From Sipunculus nudus (lineage: Eukaryota > Annelida > Sipuncula > Golfingiida > Sipunculidae): DNA of 64,000 bases. Shown here in pieces: positions 55,637 to 61,100 of the stretch (position 1 is its first letter; every line of letters begins with the position of its first letter). Position numbers and translations under genes: made by a program. The notes below the pieces were generated by a model that did no database searches, was not told the DNA's origin, and was given only the letters and a program-made list of their open reading frames with translations. Location: NCBI GenBank assembly GCA_026874595.1, contig CM049320.1, positions 52,466,714-52,530,713 on the forward strand, written 5' to 3'.

Positions 55637-58600
55637 GCATGAATGCTCACACACAAAAGCAGGAAATGCAGCTTAAATCAGTTTTTAAAGACCACAAATT
55701 CCATATGTAGACTGCCAATTAATCCATTATCTTTCAGTTAGTGTTTACACAATCTTTTGCTGGTTGGCTGTATCAGTTTTGTTATCACATGACATTAGGT
55801 ATTCCTCAACATTAAGCAATTAAGGATTGACTTTAACCACCTCTTTTGCTGCCATAGTTGTGTTATATAACACACAAGGGCTATCACCAAGCAAAACTCA
55901 AGACCATAAACATGGCCCAAAAAAGTGTTATTCTACACTAAACTTTACAGATACACGTTTCCTTATCCCCCAACCTGCCATTGCAGATAGATTTTCACTG
56001 GGATGCTGTCCTGTGAGTACTTTGTTGACCTCTCTTTATACTACCTTTATAGAACCCTACCAGGATTATTTCTCTCTGTTTCTCGAAATTGTTCATGGGG
56101 ACTGCCATTTAGCCAACACACTAAAACTTGGATATCACAGGATGCATGTCTAAATTATGAGTATACCACATAATATAATCAATGCATGTATTCATGTAAT
56201 TAAATCCTGTTTAACCTAAGGGACCATTGGGGTACCTTCAGCACATGTTATGTGAGTAATCCAATTAAACCTTACAGAGACCAGTAGCTATTTAGGGGAA
56301 CTCATACAAAGCAAGTTCAGCGTCGTGTGGCTGTGGGTGTGTTGATCATGGTATTATCAGTTTCTTATCATTAAGTCATGCCAGCCATCTTATCATACGC
56401 ACCTGTTGAACTTTGTGTATATTAATATATCCTACATATGATAAGAATATTTATTAACTTTGGTATATATGCACCTGTGTATACAGAATGCATGTGTTGT
56501 AGCTGATTATTCATGTTATGTGGTGGAACTTCATGCAGAATAAAACTGGTAATAAATTCTTCTCTTTGAGATAAATATGCAAATAAACACCACACTTAAA
56601 ATAGTTATCATTGTCCCCCCCCCCCCCCCCCCCCCAACACACACACACACACACACCATCACTGAAGGTGCTGCGAGACAGAGACAACTTAGATTTGGTG
56701 TTAGTTTAGATTGAGGGATTTCATTTTCTATTAAATATGTGATTTTCAAGCATTTTGATAACTAATGGAAGCAATATTTTCTACTGAGTTATTACCTGGT
56801 TTACATTAATAGGGGTATAGATATTAATTCAACAGTGCTGGTCTTATCAAACTTAACGCATTGTATATCTGATACCTAAGGGCTTGTTCAGTGCCAGGAA
56901 TACATTAAAATTTATTTAGGCAGACATAGTTATTTTATCATCTATGCTCCCTTTGAATTTGTTTGAATAAAAGAATATCTTCATCAGCTGATGGTTGTAT
57001 TATATTTGTTTTTGTTTACTCTTGTAGTATTCAGAATGTTTAAAGAAGCTGTTTGTCCGCATGGCGACCACATGCCCGGTGCGTTTCCAGACCAACAAGC
57101 ACCCTCCTCCTGGCTCCATCATCCGTGCCATGCCGATCTACATGAAACCAGAACATGTTCAGGAAATCGTCAAACGCTGCCCAAATCATGCTACCAGCAA
57201 GGAGCACAATGAAAGTAAGTCCACCAATAAAATACAGATTGATATAATGTATAACCCCTACACTACATAGACTATTTAATGAATCAGAACTTGAGTACAG
57301 TCCATGCATGGTCTTGAGTAAGTCGCCACTTTACCTAGATCTGCATAAAATAGAATTTTTTTTTATCCGTCAATGGCCCATGCCCCACCAATCCTCAAAA
57401 TTGCATGGAAATTGGTTAAGTCCTTTTGTATACTCAGTAAACTGTAAGGGTTGAAAACATTACCTATTTTGCAAAGATGAAAGATACTGGAGTTGCCCAG
57501 TGAATCTGGGTTAAAGTAAAAATCTGTTTTGATATGTGAACATTTTTTAATAAAAAGTATAATGTGATGTCATATTTCTAAATTTTGATATGTTGCCAGA
57601 TAATCTCTAGTCTGATAGCATTTTAGAAGTTCTTGTTAAGATAATTTTACTTGTCCTTTCAGATCACCCAGCCCCCACCCATCTAGTTCGCTGTGAACAC
57701 AAGCTGGCCCAGTACGTGGAGGACCCGTGTACGATACGACAGTCTGTTATCATCCCGCACGAGACGCCGCAAGCAGGGGCGGAGTGGGTCACCAACCTGT
57801 ACCAGTTCATGTGCTTCTCTTCCTGTGTGGGCGGACTGAACAGAAGGCCGATCCAAGTCATCTTCACCCTAGAACATGAGTAAGCAATAATATCTAGTAT
57901 AAAATTATATGATAGGATATGATATGATATAATATAATAAAATTAAAATAGGCCTATCCAGTAACACAATAATTTAAATTCAAACTCCAAGCATTAAACT
58001 TTGACAAAAACGAGTGATTCAGTAAAACCAAGTTCTTCAACAGTTTTATTGTGACATATTATGATATAATATAATATAATATAATATAATACAATATATG
58101 TAATGTTATATGATAAAATACAACAACGAATTGAAAATAAAGAAGGATTAGATATAAATTAATATTACATAAAAAATGTGGTTGGGTTCATTAACAAAAT
58201 GAAATAGGATATCTTTAACTTTTACTGATTTTAAGAAATGTAAAGTCAGTGCTTGCGTGTCAACTTTATTTTCCTTCTGTTACCACAGCAACCAGGTGAT
58301 GGGGAGACAGGCTGTTGAGGTCCGTATCTGTGCTTGCCCTGGCCGCGACAGGAGAGCGGAAGAAAAAGGCTTGCAGCCGAATAAGGCCTCGCCCAAACGT
58401 CCCACCAACCTCACTGTCAACACACAACTAACGTCCGTTGGTCCAAATGCAAAGAGGAGGAAAATCGATGAGGAGGAGGTGTACACGCTCACAGTGAGTT
58501 TCCTCATGATTTTCTTGCTTTATTTGATAAATGAACTGAGGCAACACATATTAATTTTGTAAACTTCGGAGTGTTACATAATTTGATGATCCTGTGGTTG

Positions 58601-61100
58601 AATTTTTGTTCGTGAGGGAATCAAATTTGAAGTATTTGCAAGAGGTGAATTATCGCACATATTAAACTGTAAATAAGAGGTTCCATCATCAATGACAAAG
58701 ATGAAAAGTAAAAGATTAACATTATAATTGAAAAATTATGTTCAAAGACTGAAATTTAAAATGATATTACATATTTCAATTGTCAGCCATTAAAGAACAT
58801 TATCATTGCTAATACAGATTTTTGCCCATAATTCTTTATATAACTTATCCCATAATTATTGCCAACTCTTTGTACAGGTCTTTTGTATGGAACCCGATCT
58901 CGAAAATGGAACCCTCGCAAAAAATTGAAAAGTTGAAACTTGAGGATTGTTAACCCCACAAATAGGAAACCAACCATAGTATTTAAGTGATACCCATGAT
59001 TCAGTTTAGATCTTTTATTGGAGTACTCTTCTTGTTAGGCCTTTGTTTGGTTAGCTGTTGCTGATGTCTACATAGTAAGGTTTTGTGCTTAGAAATTTAA
59101 ATGATAAAATTTCATTTTTTCTTCAACAAATGGCATGTGATAAAGAAGATCTAATATCGTCTTTGTAAGGGTTGGTGTGTAGAAACATTAAATGTAATAC
59201 TTGACAGTTTCCTCACCAAATAACCAAGCAGTTGTGTATAAGCATATGCACTTGAAAGTATTGTATTCTGTATTTCCAGGTAAAGGGTAGAGATAACTAT
59301 GAGATTTTGTGTAAGGTGAGAGACTCACTGGAGTTGGCCGCCTTGATCCCCAGGAACCAGGTGGACATGTACAAGAGACAGCAAGCTGAGATTACTAAAC
59401 AGTAAGTGTTAATATTATACTCTGTATTGTTACTGTTTATGAGTGAGTTTCACCACCACAATGTATTATGGCCTAATAGTTCATGCTCTAGACTTGTGAC
59501 CGTGTCCTGTTCTGACTGCCTTCCATGTGAAGATTTCCAGGCTAACTCTTTACCAACAGTATCCACTCACTTCACCAAGGAGTGAATGAGTGCTGGTCAT
59601 GCGTGGCAGGCAAATGTAGAATAAATTACCTTCTAGTGCCTTTTGTGGGTGCTTGGGTTATATGATCACTAGGGGGCTGAGAAAAAGCTCTACAAGTATG
59701 AACAGGCCAGAAAAACCAGGAATGCAAAGTGTACAGTCAGATTAGGCTGACATTGTTGCTGATATCAAATTATAACCCCCCCTCTTCCCTTTTCATCTTC
59801 ATCATTAGAGAGCTTCACCTTTGTGTGTTTGTCTACCGAATATCTCCAAAAGTTCTTAGTGAATTTCAAGTAAATTTGTTGAGCGATGGCCTGTAGAGTG
59901 TGGGAACAAGTAAATTAATTTTTAGGGGTTGAACAGTTCAGTTGTAATTGTGATCTGTACACAGATCCATGTATTAGTGGAAGTCTGTGCTCCATACAGG
60001 ACTGCTTTCTACTCGTGCTTAGTTATAATGCAGTCACTTTCTTGTGACCTCCACACAGCTCCATGTACACTCCCCCATTTTTTTTGCACATCTCAGCCCA
60101 GTTCGCTTATTCATACATTTCCTGTTTTTGTCACATTTGCTATTTGCTTGTAGGTTGGTCACATAATTGTCCATACAGTATTTCTTTATGAAAGAATAAT
60201 CAAACTTACACATATACACATTAGTTATTTGAGATTTTAATGTCAATCCTAGTTAAGCATTAGTCATGCATTTTACCCCAATTTTGATTAAAATGAGACA
60301 TTCACATCCTTCATTCAAAGTTCCTTTTTGCATCTCTGACAAAATTTCCCACCTTTTCATTGTCTGCATGTACACAGTTCTATGGACATAGGTGTAATAA
60401 TTAAAGTGATAATAAGCTAATGATGAAACTATAATAATTTAATTACCAAACTTGTTGCACACTGCTTTATATTCTTTAAAGCATTATTGTTTGTGTATGC
60501 TGAATGTCATGAGGGAGGATATGTGAATTTTGTGATATTTCAATTGTAAGTGAACCTTTAAATGTGAGACGGCTTTCTACACGAAATTATGATGGCTACA
60601 GCAGTGTTTACCTCAGTGGCTGCAACTATGACAGATGTTTTCAGAACTGTTTGCTAATCTTGTGCTGAAGACAGATGGAGCTTTTTCTTCCAAAATTTAC
60701 ATCTGAAAAGGCAGTGGAGTATATAGGATACTGTGACTTGATGTACATTTTGCGGACCAGCGATCACCTGGAATGATGCATTCACAGACTTTAGTTATGT
60801 ATTGTATGTAGTATATAAAATTTGGCAGAATTAGCATTCACAAGTTTGAATTTTCAAAGCAAAATTTTTCCCTTTGGTAAGAAAGCTGATGAACATAACA
60901 AACCCAATAATTTGGCTACTAAATTATACTACTTAATTTCATGTGTAGCTAACACTATTAAAGTCATGTGGATGCATCATTTCAGGCCTTCATGGAAAAT
61001 GCCAGAAGGAAAGAGACTGCTTCAAACACACAAGACAACACTGCCCAAGAAACCCATACCTGCAAAGACCATCAAGCGAATCCAACAGCCCATTTTCTAA
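8072..61100 (+). CDS. p53: p53/p63/p73-family transcription factor, whole split gene (11 coding exons, alternative first exons)
   Basis: Sequence-specific nuclear transcription factor of the p53 family; family members act as tetramers on paired RRRCWWGYYY sites to control stress response, cell death and germline quality. The full model joins 8072-8214, 27973-28074, 31105-31243, 46241-46345, 51919-51980, 54776-54854, 57028-57214, 57663-57879, 58289-58493, 59280-59401 and 60986-61100: 1476 nt, 491 aa, no internal stop, every junction GT-AG and in phase. Domains: transactivation motif with F68, W72, L75; Pro/Ser/Thr linker 129-184; DNA-binding domain about 185-367 with zinc ligands C261, H264, C323, C327 and DNA-contact equivalents K205, R333 (human R248), R357 (R273) and R366 (R282); basic KRRK nuclear-localisation-like motif; tetramerisation domain about 407-453; short tail to 491. 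The linker and the long second tetramerisation helix look like p63/p73, while the SAM-less end looks like p53. Exons are clearly more GC-rich than introns. Family assignment is very secure; first-exon usage is inferred. Confidence 0.95.
8215..11240. other. Intron 1 (first part): no gene seen
   Basis: Holds poly-C (8753-8771), poly-G (8870-8884), a (CT)n tract (9198-9234), a CT/CA tract (about 9971-10003) and (TA)n (10961-11012). ORFs over these tracts are low-complexity artefacts. A CTCF-like GCAGCGCCATCTATAAG lies at 9745-9761. Confidence 0.6.
11244..11568 (-). mobile_element. MITE copy A (family TIR AAGGTATGGTTCTCAGGCAC), inverted
   Basis: A non-autonomous DNA-transposon-like element of about 320 bp. 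The better-preserved TIR is at the right (GTGCCTGAAAACCATACCTT, 11531-11550) with an outer TTTGCCTA extension; the left end is decayed (GGTCTGGTTCTCAGGAAC, about 11245-11262). Internal landmarks (CAATGCGGGCGG near the left, GTCCGAGCGGCTGGAGCTGA near 11442) are the reverse complement of those in copy B. No transposase. Confidence 0.75.
11814..11830 (+). promoter_or_regulatory. CTCF-like motif
   Basis: GTCGCTAGATGGCGCTA resembles the bilaterian CTCF core CCASYAGRKGGCR with two mismatches. It is the only one of five such sites in the window on the plus strand. Confidence 0.3.
12472..12806 (+). mobile_element. MITE copy B (best-preserved copy)
   Basis: About 335 bp. Left inner TIR AAGGTATGGTTCTCAGGCAC starts at 12486, and its reverse complement GTGCCTGAGAACCATACCTT ends at about 12787; an outer A/T-rich extension carries GGCCAAAA on the left and TTTTTGCC on the right. 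Non-coding; possible TA target duplication, not proved. Confidence 0.8.
13095..13230 (+). other. Candidate non-coding first exon in CpG-richer DNA
   Basis: The sequence becomes CpG-rich (GCGCATGC, CCCGCG, ACACGTTGG, AACCGTGAG, CCCGC) and ends with CATTTCAG|GTAAGG, a near-consensus donor at 13231. If spliced to 27973 it would give a 5' UTR and translation from the ATG at 27983. It also carries a perfect p53 half-site, AAGCAAGTCT (13125-13134). No transcript support. Confidence 0.35.
13540..13774 (+). promoter_or_regulatory. CpG-richer block with perfect CRE and possible non-coding exon
   Basis: It has several CpGs (ATTCGCGTCCGCGG, GGCGAGG, CACGCGG) and a full palindromic cAMP/ATF site TGACGTCA at 13590-13597, and it ends in TTTATAG|GTGAGT with a donor at 13775. 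The 66-codon frame within it stops at that same TAG, so it does not continue into exon 2; a 5' UTR exon is the better reading. CREB/ATF-type regulation is inferred from the motif only. Confidence 0.35.
13775..15650. other. Intron 1: no gene seen
   Basis: AT-rich with one (TA)n tract (14813-14851). No exon, element or structured RNA could be supported. Confidence 0.6.
15660..16195. repeat. Dispersed repeat fragment with internal sub-repeats carrying DR1 motifs
   Basis: It starts CATATGACAGGAGTATAATG and ends near CACGACGGGGATATTATGCAC; this head and tail style is common among repeats of marine invertebrates. Inside, a GCATATTTAATGAGGTCAG-type segment occurs three times (about 15830, 15980, 16115), spaced about 140 bp apart. 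Two copies contain AGGTCAGAGGTCA, a perfect DR1 (15991-16003, 16129-16141). Confidence 0.65.
16355..17235. repeat. Two tandem units of about 215-230 bp, the first interrupted by a miniature LTR element
   Basis: Unit 1 is 16355-16478 plus 16912-17017; unit 2 is 17018-17235. Shared landmarks in order: ACCCAGGCTCACAATTATAC, AAGGCATTCAC, GTGAATTTGAA, CCACAT, CCACCAAG, CCTAGTCAAACTT and GGATCACAG/AATCACAGGTGA. A partial third copy, starting CCAGGCGCACAATT, is at about 17518-17612. Unit 2 serves as the empty-site version of the locus. Confidence 0.8.
16479..16911 (+). mobile_element. Miniature LTR element (TRIM-like) with tRNA-type promoter boxes in its LTRs
   Basis: Two direct repeats of exactly 157 bp (16479-16635 and 16755-16911) both start TGTTA and end TGTAACA, so they have TG...CA ends. 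Three bases after the first lies TAGGGGCTCGTCCGGGAT (16639-16656), which matches the 18-nt primer-binding site complementary to tRNA-Pro at 17 of 18 positions. A short internal region of 119 bp ends in a weak purine tract, AAGAGGG. There is no coding capacity. Each LTR has an A box fitting TRGYNNARNNG (16537-16547, 16813-16823) and a B box (GGTTGGAATCC 16580-16590; GGTTCGAATCC, perfect, 16856-16866), with 32 nt between them as in a tRNA gene. The LTRs differ at roughly one base in five, so the copy is old. No clear target-site duplication remains. Confidence 0.7.
18293..18354. repeat. 18-bp tandem repeat, 3.4 copies
   Basis: ATGGATCAGGTTAGGATG repeats perfectly. The Met-Asp-Gln-Val-Arg-Met ORF over it is a product of the repeat, not a gene. 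Confidence 0.95.
21743..21877. repeat. 50-bp tandem repeat, two near-perfect copies and one diverged copy
   Basis: ACTGGTATCTGCCTCATAAT occurs at 21788 and 21838 in near-identical 50-bp units; a degraded third unit starts near 21743 (ACTGGTATCAGGCTCACAAT). Confidence 0.9.
22559..22594 (+). promoter_or_regulatory. TATA box and initiator of exon 1b
   Basis: TATATATTAA begins at 22559 and TCAGTTT, which fits the arthropod-type initiator TCAKTY, lies at 22588-22594 with its A at 22590. The 31 bp between the first T of the TATA box and the predicted start A is the canonical distance. The predicted 5' UTR is only 20 nt before the ATG at 22610. No transcript data are available. Confidence 0.5.
22610..22737 (+). 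CDS. p53: Candidate alternative first coding exon 1b (TA isoform, N-terminus B)
   Basis: ATG at 22610 starts [17 protein letters not shown]..., an acidic Ser-rich 42-codon peptide plus two bases, ending at donor gtgagt (22738). The phase equals that of exon 1a, so it can splice to 27973 and yield ...[14 protein letters not shown] in frame (486 aa total). A TATA box and an initiator lie just upstream at the expected spacing. The acidic/aromatic composition would suit an added activation segment, but that is inference. Exons 1a and 1b have the same donor phase, so they are mutually exclusive first exons of two promoters. Confidence 0.62.
24190..24268. repeat. 39-bp tandem duplication
   Basis: CAAGGAATTTGAGAAAAGGG occurs at 24190 and 24229, followed in both by CCACAAATC and AGAAAAGTCA. 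Confidence 0.9.
24560..24860. repeat. 163-bp-period direct duplication
   Basis: CAGGGGAAATAATCATGGAA starts at 24560 and again at 24723, with the following 130 bp shared (ACTGGTAACCCTGACCTA, TTGCATTACATAT, CTCTTTTTGGTC). Small indels separate the copies. Confidence 0.9.
25299..25778 (-). pseudogene. Unidentified antisense ORF (about 157 aa), possible gene or transposon relic
   Basis: This is the longest open frame in the window that the p53 exons do not explain. It reads [31 protein letters not shown] and [19 protein letters not shown] and ends [13 protein letters not shown] lies directly upstream, and a second open frame on the same strand overlaps its start (25646-25837), as expected for a frameshifted relic. 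The local base composition is more GC-rich than the intron. I recognise no domain; it may also be chance. No start context, promoter or splice sites support an active gene. Confidence 0.25.
26816..26920. repeat. Imperfect hairpin of about 105 bp
   Basis: The left arm ATATGTCAGGGGAAGAATGA and the right arm TCATTCTTCCCTCGACATAT pair at the ends, and inner AAGATCCAGAATCT pairs with AGATTCTGGATCTT. It could be a MITE relic. Confidence 0.75.
27238..27330. repeat. (TA)n tract flanked by inverted GGTTACACCCC-type arms
   Basis: GATTACACCCCAAATATATA at about 27238 and TATATTAGGGGTGTAACC at about 27312 are inverted repeats around a 50-bp (TA)n core. Confidence 0.8.
27973..28074 (+). CDS. p53: Exon 2: transactivation domain (MDM2-binding-type motif)
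   Basis: The acceptor is ttatttttgcag and the donor gtaagg. The exon encodes (R)[14 protein letters not shown] followed by [28 protein letters not shown] matches the p53 TAD1 pattern FxxxWxxL, the helix that docks into MDM2 and TAF/KIX-type partners in vertebrates; the hydrophobic triad is F68, W72, L75. An ATG at 27983, in frame and ten bases into the exon, would start a 440-aa p53-sized protein if the upstream exon is non-coding. Identification as the p53-family TAD is strong from the motif and the in-phase joins. Confidence 0.88.
28396..28472. repeat. Dispersed repeat fragment (AGATCCAGGATTTTGAAAAA ... CTTGGATCCGC)
   Basis: This compact GC-rich palindromic fragment translates to [20 protein letters not shown], a peptide style often produced when this type of repeat is mistaken for coding sequence in invertebrate assemblies (from memory). 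Confidence 0.6.
29531..29707. mobile_element. 177-bp MITE with CAGTGGAACC termini and TA target duplication
   Basis: It begins CAGTGGAACCCCCACTTGCG and ends GATGGGTTCCACTG. The termini are inverted repeats and TA flanks both ends, which is typical of Tc1/mariner-type non-autonomous elements. The interior repeats GCGACCACC-like motifs in both orientations. No coding capacity. Confidence 0.85.
30904..31020. mobile_element. Decayed relative of the CAGTGGAACC MITE
   Basis: CAGTGAACTCCCGCTTAACA, CAACCACCCTGCTAACGCG, GACCACT and TTTTTGGTCCCA follow the same order as in the 29.53-kb element. The right terminus is lost or unrecognisable; exon 3 begins about 85 bp further on. Confidence 0.65.
31105..31243 (+). 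CDS. p53: Exon 3: N-terminal linker after the TAD
   Basis: The acceptor is tttttgtag and the donor gtgagt. The first base completes the Gly codon split from exon 2, then reads [19 protein letters not shown] and continues to ...QHQDTITDL. It is rich in acidic and aromatic residues. It ends in phase 0, so exon 4 can be joined either to this exon (TA forms) or to the deltaN exon at 43557-43601. Confidence 0.85.
33650..33716. repeat. Short dispersed repeat ending in poly-A
   Basis: GTGCACTAGGGGATGCACAT and AAAAGATATGAAT, followed by about 18 A, resemble 53373-53430. The poly-A end suggests the 3' end of a SINE or LINE relic. Confidence 0.5.
40711..41136. repeat. Large palindrome: about 158-bp inverted arms around a TA-rich core
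   Basis: The left arm starts AGAAATTTAATTTTTTAATA at 40711 and runs to GTATCTGTTTGTGAATATAT near 40870. The right arm starts ATTCACAAACAGATACAAAA near 40980 and ends at 41136 as the reverse complement, with a few mismatches. The core has two (TA)n tracts separated by a 46-bp AT-rich segment. Confidence 0.9.
40907..41181. repeat. Direct repeat of about 46 bp, inside and just outside the palindrome
   Basis: CTACTCATAATTTAGTTTTA followed by TATTATTAAATTATAATATC occurs at 40907-40953 in the palindrome core and again at 41135-41181 directly after its right arm. Confidence 0.9.
41199..41243. repeat. (TA)n microsatellite
   Basis: Perfect TA repeat after GTGTG, close to the palindrome. Confidence 0.95.
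43557..43601 (+). CDS. p53: Candidate deltaN first coding exon ([15 protein letters not shown])
   Basis: ATG at 43557 opens 15 codons and ends with GAA directly before donor gtgagt (43602), phase 0. Exon 4 (46241) begins in phase 0, so the product [24 protein letters not shown] is in frame and lacks exons 2 and 3, that is, the transactivation domain. The encoded protein would be 378 aa. Vertebrate p63 and p73 use the same design: an intronic promoter and a short first exon placed just before the linker exon, giving dominant-negative isoforms. I see no clear TATA box nearby. This is inferred from phase, donor and position, without transcripts. Confidence 0.6.
43602..46240. other. Intron between the deltaN exon and exon 4
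   Basis: AT-rich and without recognisable exon or element. The frame of the deltaN exon stays open some 64 codons past the donor, which I take as chance read-through. Confidence 0.6.
46241..46345 (+). CDS. p53: Exon 4: Pro/Ser/Thr linker
   Basis: The acceptor is ttgtttacag and the donor gtaagg; the exon has exactly 35 codons. It reads [20 protein letters not shown] and then ...[11 protein letters not shown]. The APSPFDQ segment parallels the TAPSPYAQ segment of vertebrate p63, which lies at the same place before the DNA-binding domain. This is the first exon common to the TA and deltaN models. Confidence 0.9.
46346..51918. other. Intron 4: no coding exon seen
   Basis: It contains a CTCF-like motif (46838-46857), a CT-rich tract (47478-47625), poly-C (49035-49048) and MITE copy C (49109-49395). 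ORFs over the CT tract are low-complexity artefacts. Confidence 0.6.
49109..49395 (+). mobile_element. MITE copy C (shorter, decayed right end)
   Basis: It starts TAGGCCAAAAAAG, then AAGGTATGGTTCTCAGGCAC near 49127. It shares the middle landmarks TCAAGAAGATAAAA, CATGCTTTTCCC, TTTTTATCGA and CGCCCGCC with copy B and ends with the eroded CCTGAGAACC (about 49366). It lies in intron 4, about 36 kb from copy B. Confidence 0.75.
51919..51980 (+). CDS. p53: Exon 5: linker leading to the DNA-binding domain
   Basis: The acceptor is tcattgcag and the donor gtaagt. It encodes [20 protein letters not shown] plus two bases of an Asn codon. The VPSN|TPYPG junction with exon 6 mirrors the p63 IPSNTDYPG segment at the start of its DNA-binding domain. 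Confidence 0.9.
53144..53155 (+). promoter_or_regulatory. GC box (Sp1/KLF-type) in intron 5
   Basis: GGGGCGGGGCGG stands out in AT-rich intron DNA and lies upstream of the DNA-binding-domain exons. It could mark an internal promoter comparable in position to the human delta133 p53 promoter; this is inference from motif and position. Confidence 0.3.
53373..53430. repeat. Second copy of the 33.65-kb dispersed repeat
   Basis: It shares AAACCCTA, ATGTGCTAGGGAATGCACAT and AATAGATAT with the copy at 33650, in the same order and strand. Confidence 0.5.
54000..54345. repeat. Inverted-repeat element with CACATGGAAAC / GTTTCCATGTG arms
   Basis: The left arm (about 54013-54100, GTTTCCATGTGCGCATATAT, GCATGGAAAAATAGTG, CGTGAACTGGCAG) is partly the reverse complement of the right (54188-54345, GTTCACGCAGACCC, CATACGCATATATGC, CACATGGAAACGCCCC). 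A related copy of the right part lies at 63637-63790. Confidence 0.7.
54776..54854 (+). CDS. p53: Exon 6: start of the DNA-binding domain
   Basis: The acceptor is ttattttcag and the donor gtgagt. It encodes (N)[17 protein letters not shown] followed by KETKSTTWT. This is the first strand and loop L1 of the p53 fold; K205 is the equivalent of human p53 K120, the L1 DNA-contact lysine. [14 protein letters not shown] matches the p63 FQQSSTAKSATWT segment closely. Confidence 0.95.
54855..57027. other. Intron 6: no coding exon seen
   Basis: It contains (GA)n (55194-55210), (CA)n (55603-55627), and a poly-C tract followed by (AC)n (56615-56657). Confidence 0.65.
57028..57214 (+). CDS. p53: Exon 7: DNA-binding domain, first zinc ligands
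   Basis: The acceptor is ctcttgtag and the donor gtaagt. It reads [20 protein letters not shown], then [20 protein letters not shown], then [21 protein letters not shown]261 and H264 in KRCPNH are the equivalents of human C176 and H179, two of the four zinc ligands, and R260 is the equivalent of human R175. An ATG in good context (M222, nt 57061-57063) lies near the position of the human delta133 start. Confidence 0.97.
57215..57662. other. Intron 7
   Basis: 448-bp AT-rich intron, no element seen. Donor gtaagt, acceptor tcctttcag. Confidence 0.9.
57663..57879 (+). CDS. p53: Exon 8: DNA-binding domain core, loop L3
   Basis: The acceptor is tcctttcag; the donor GT begins at 57880. It encodes [20 protein letters not shown] through [20 protein letters not shown] and [11 protein letters not shown]323 and C327 complete the zinc site (human C238 and C242), and R333-R334 are the minor-groove contact and structural pair (human R248-R249). 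The hot-spot residues are intact, so the domain should fold and bind DNA. Confidence 0.98.
57880..58288. other. Intron 8 with pentanucleotide (ATAAT)n-type repeats
   Basis: 409-bp intron. GATATGATATAATATAATA-type pentamer repeats lie at about 57912-57942 and 58062-58090. Confidence 0.9.
58289..58493 (+). CDS. p53: Exon 9: end of the DNA-binding domain, NLS-like segment
   Basis: The acceptor is ttaccacag and the donor gtgagt. It begins with the split Asp codon and [20 protein letters not shown], including R357 (human R273) and R366 (R282). A polar linker follows with KRPTNL and a basic KRRK cluster that would serve as a nuclear localisation signal, then the acidic EEEVYTLT that starts the tetramerisation strand. 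One exon here covers sequence usually split between exons in vertebrate family members. Confidence 0.97.
58494..59279. other. Intron 9
   Basis: 786-bp AT-rich intron with nothing recognisable. Donor gtgagt, acceptor tatttccag. Confidence 0.9.
59280..59401 (+). CDS. p53: Exon 10: tetramerisation domain
   Basis: The acceptor is tatttccag and the donor gtaagt. It encodes [20 protein letters not shown] and then [20 protein letters not shown] plus two bases. RGR/KGR followed by YEIL and the LEL helix is the p53-family oligomerisation signature. The extra segment [13 protein letters not shown] matches the second helix found in p63/p73 (LPQHTIETYRQQQ) and absent from vertebrate p53, so the domain is of the p63/p73 type. 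Confidence 0.95.
59402..60985. other. Intron 10
   Basis: 1.58-kb intron. I searched it by eye for an alternative C-terminal or SAM-coding exon and saw none; read-through from exon 10 stops within a few codons. Confidence 0.75.
60986..61100 (+). CDS. p53: Exon 11: short C-terminal tail and stop codon
   Basis: The acceptor is gcatcatttcag. The first base completes the Gln codon of exon 10 and the exon then reads [20 protein letters not shown] and [17 protein letters not shown], stopping at TAA 61098-61100. The tail is basic (many Lys and Arg), like the p53 regulatory C-terminus, and carries no SAM domain. In molluscs p53-like and SAM-containing p63/73-like proteins can arise from one gene; SAM exons, if present, would have to lie beyond this window. 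Confidence 0.85.

Noticed and set aside
57040-58507. Antisense ORFs opposite exons 7-9
   Set aside because: These are shadows of the conserved p53 coding exons.
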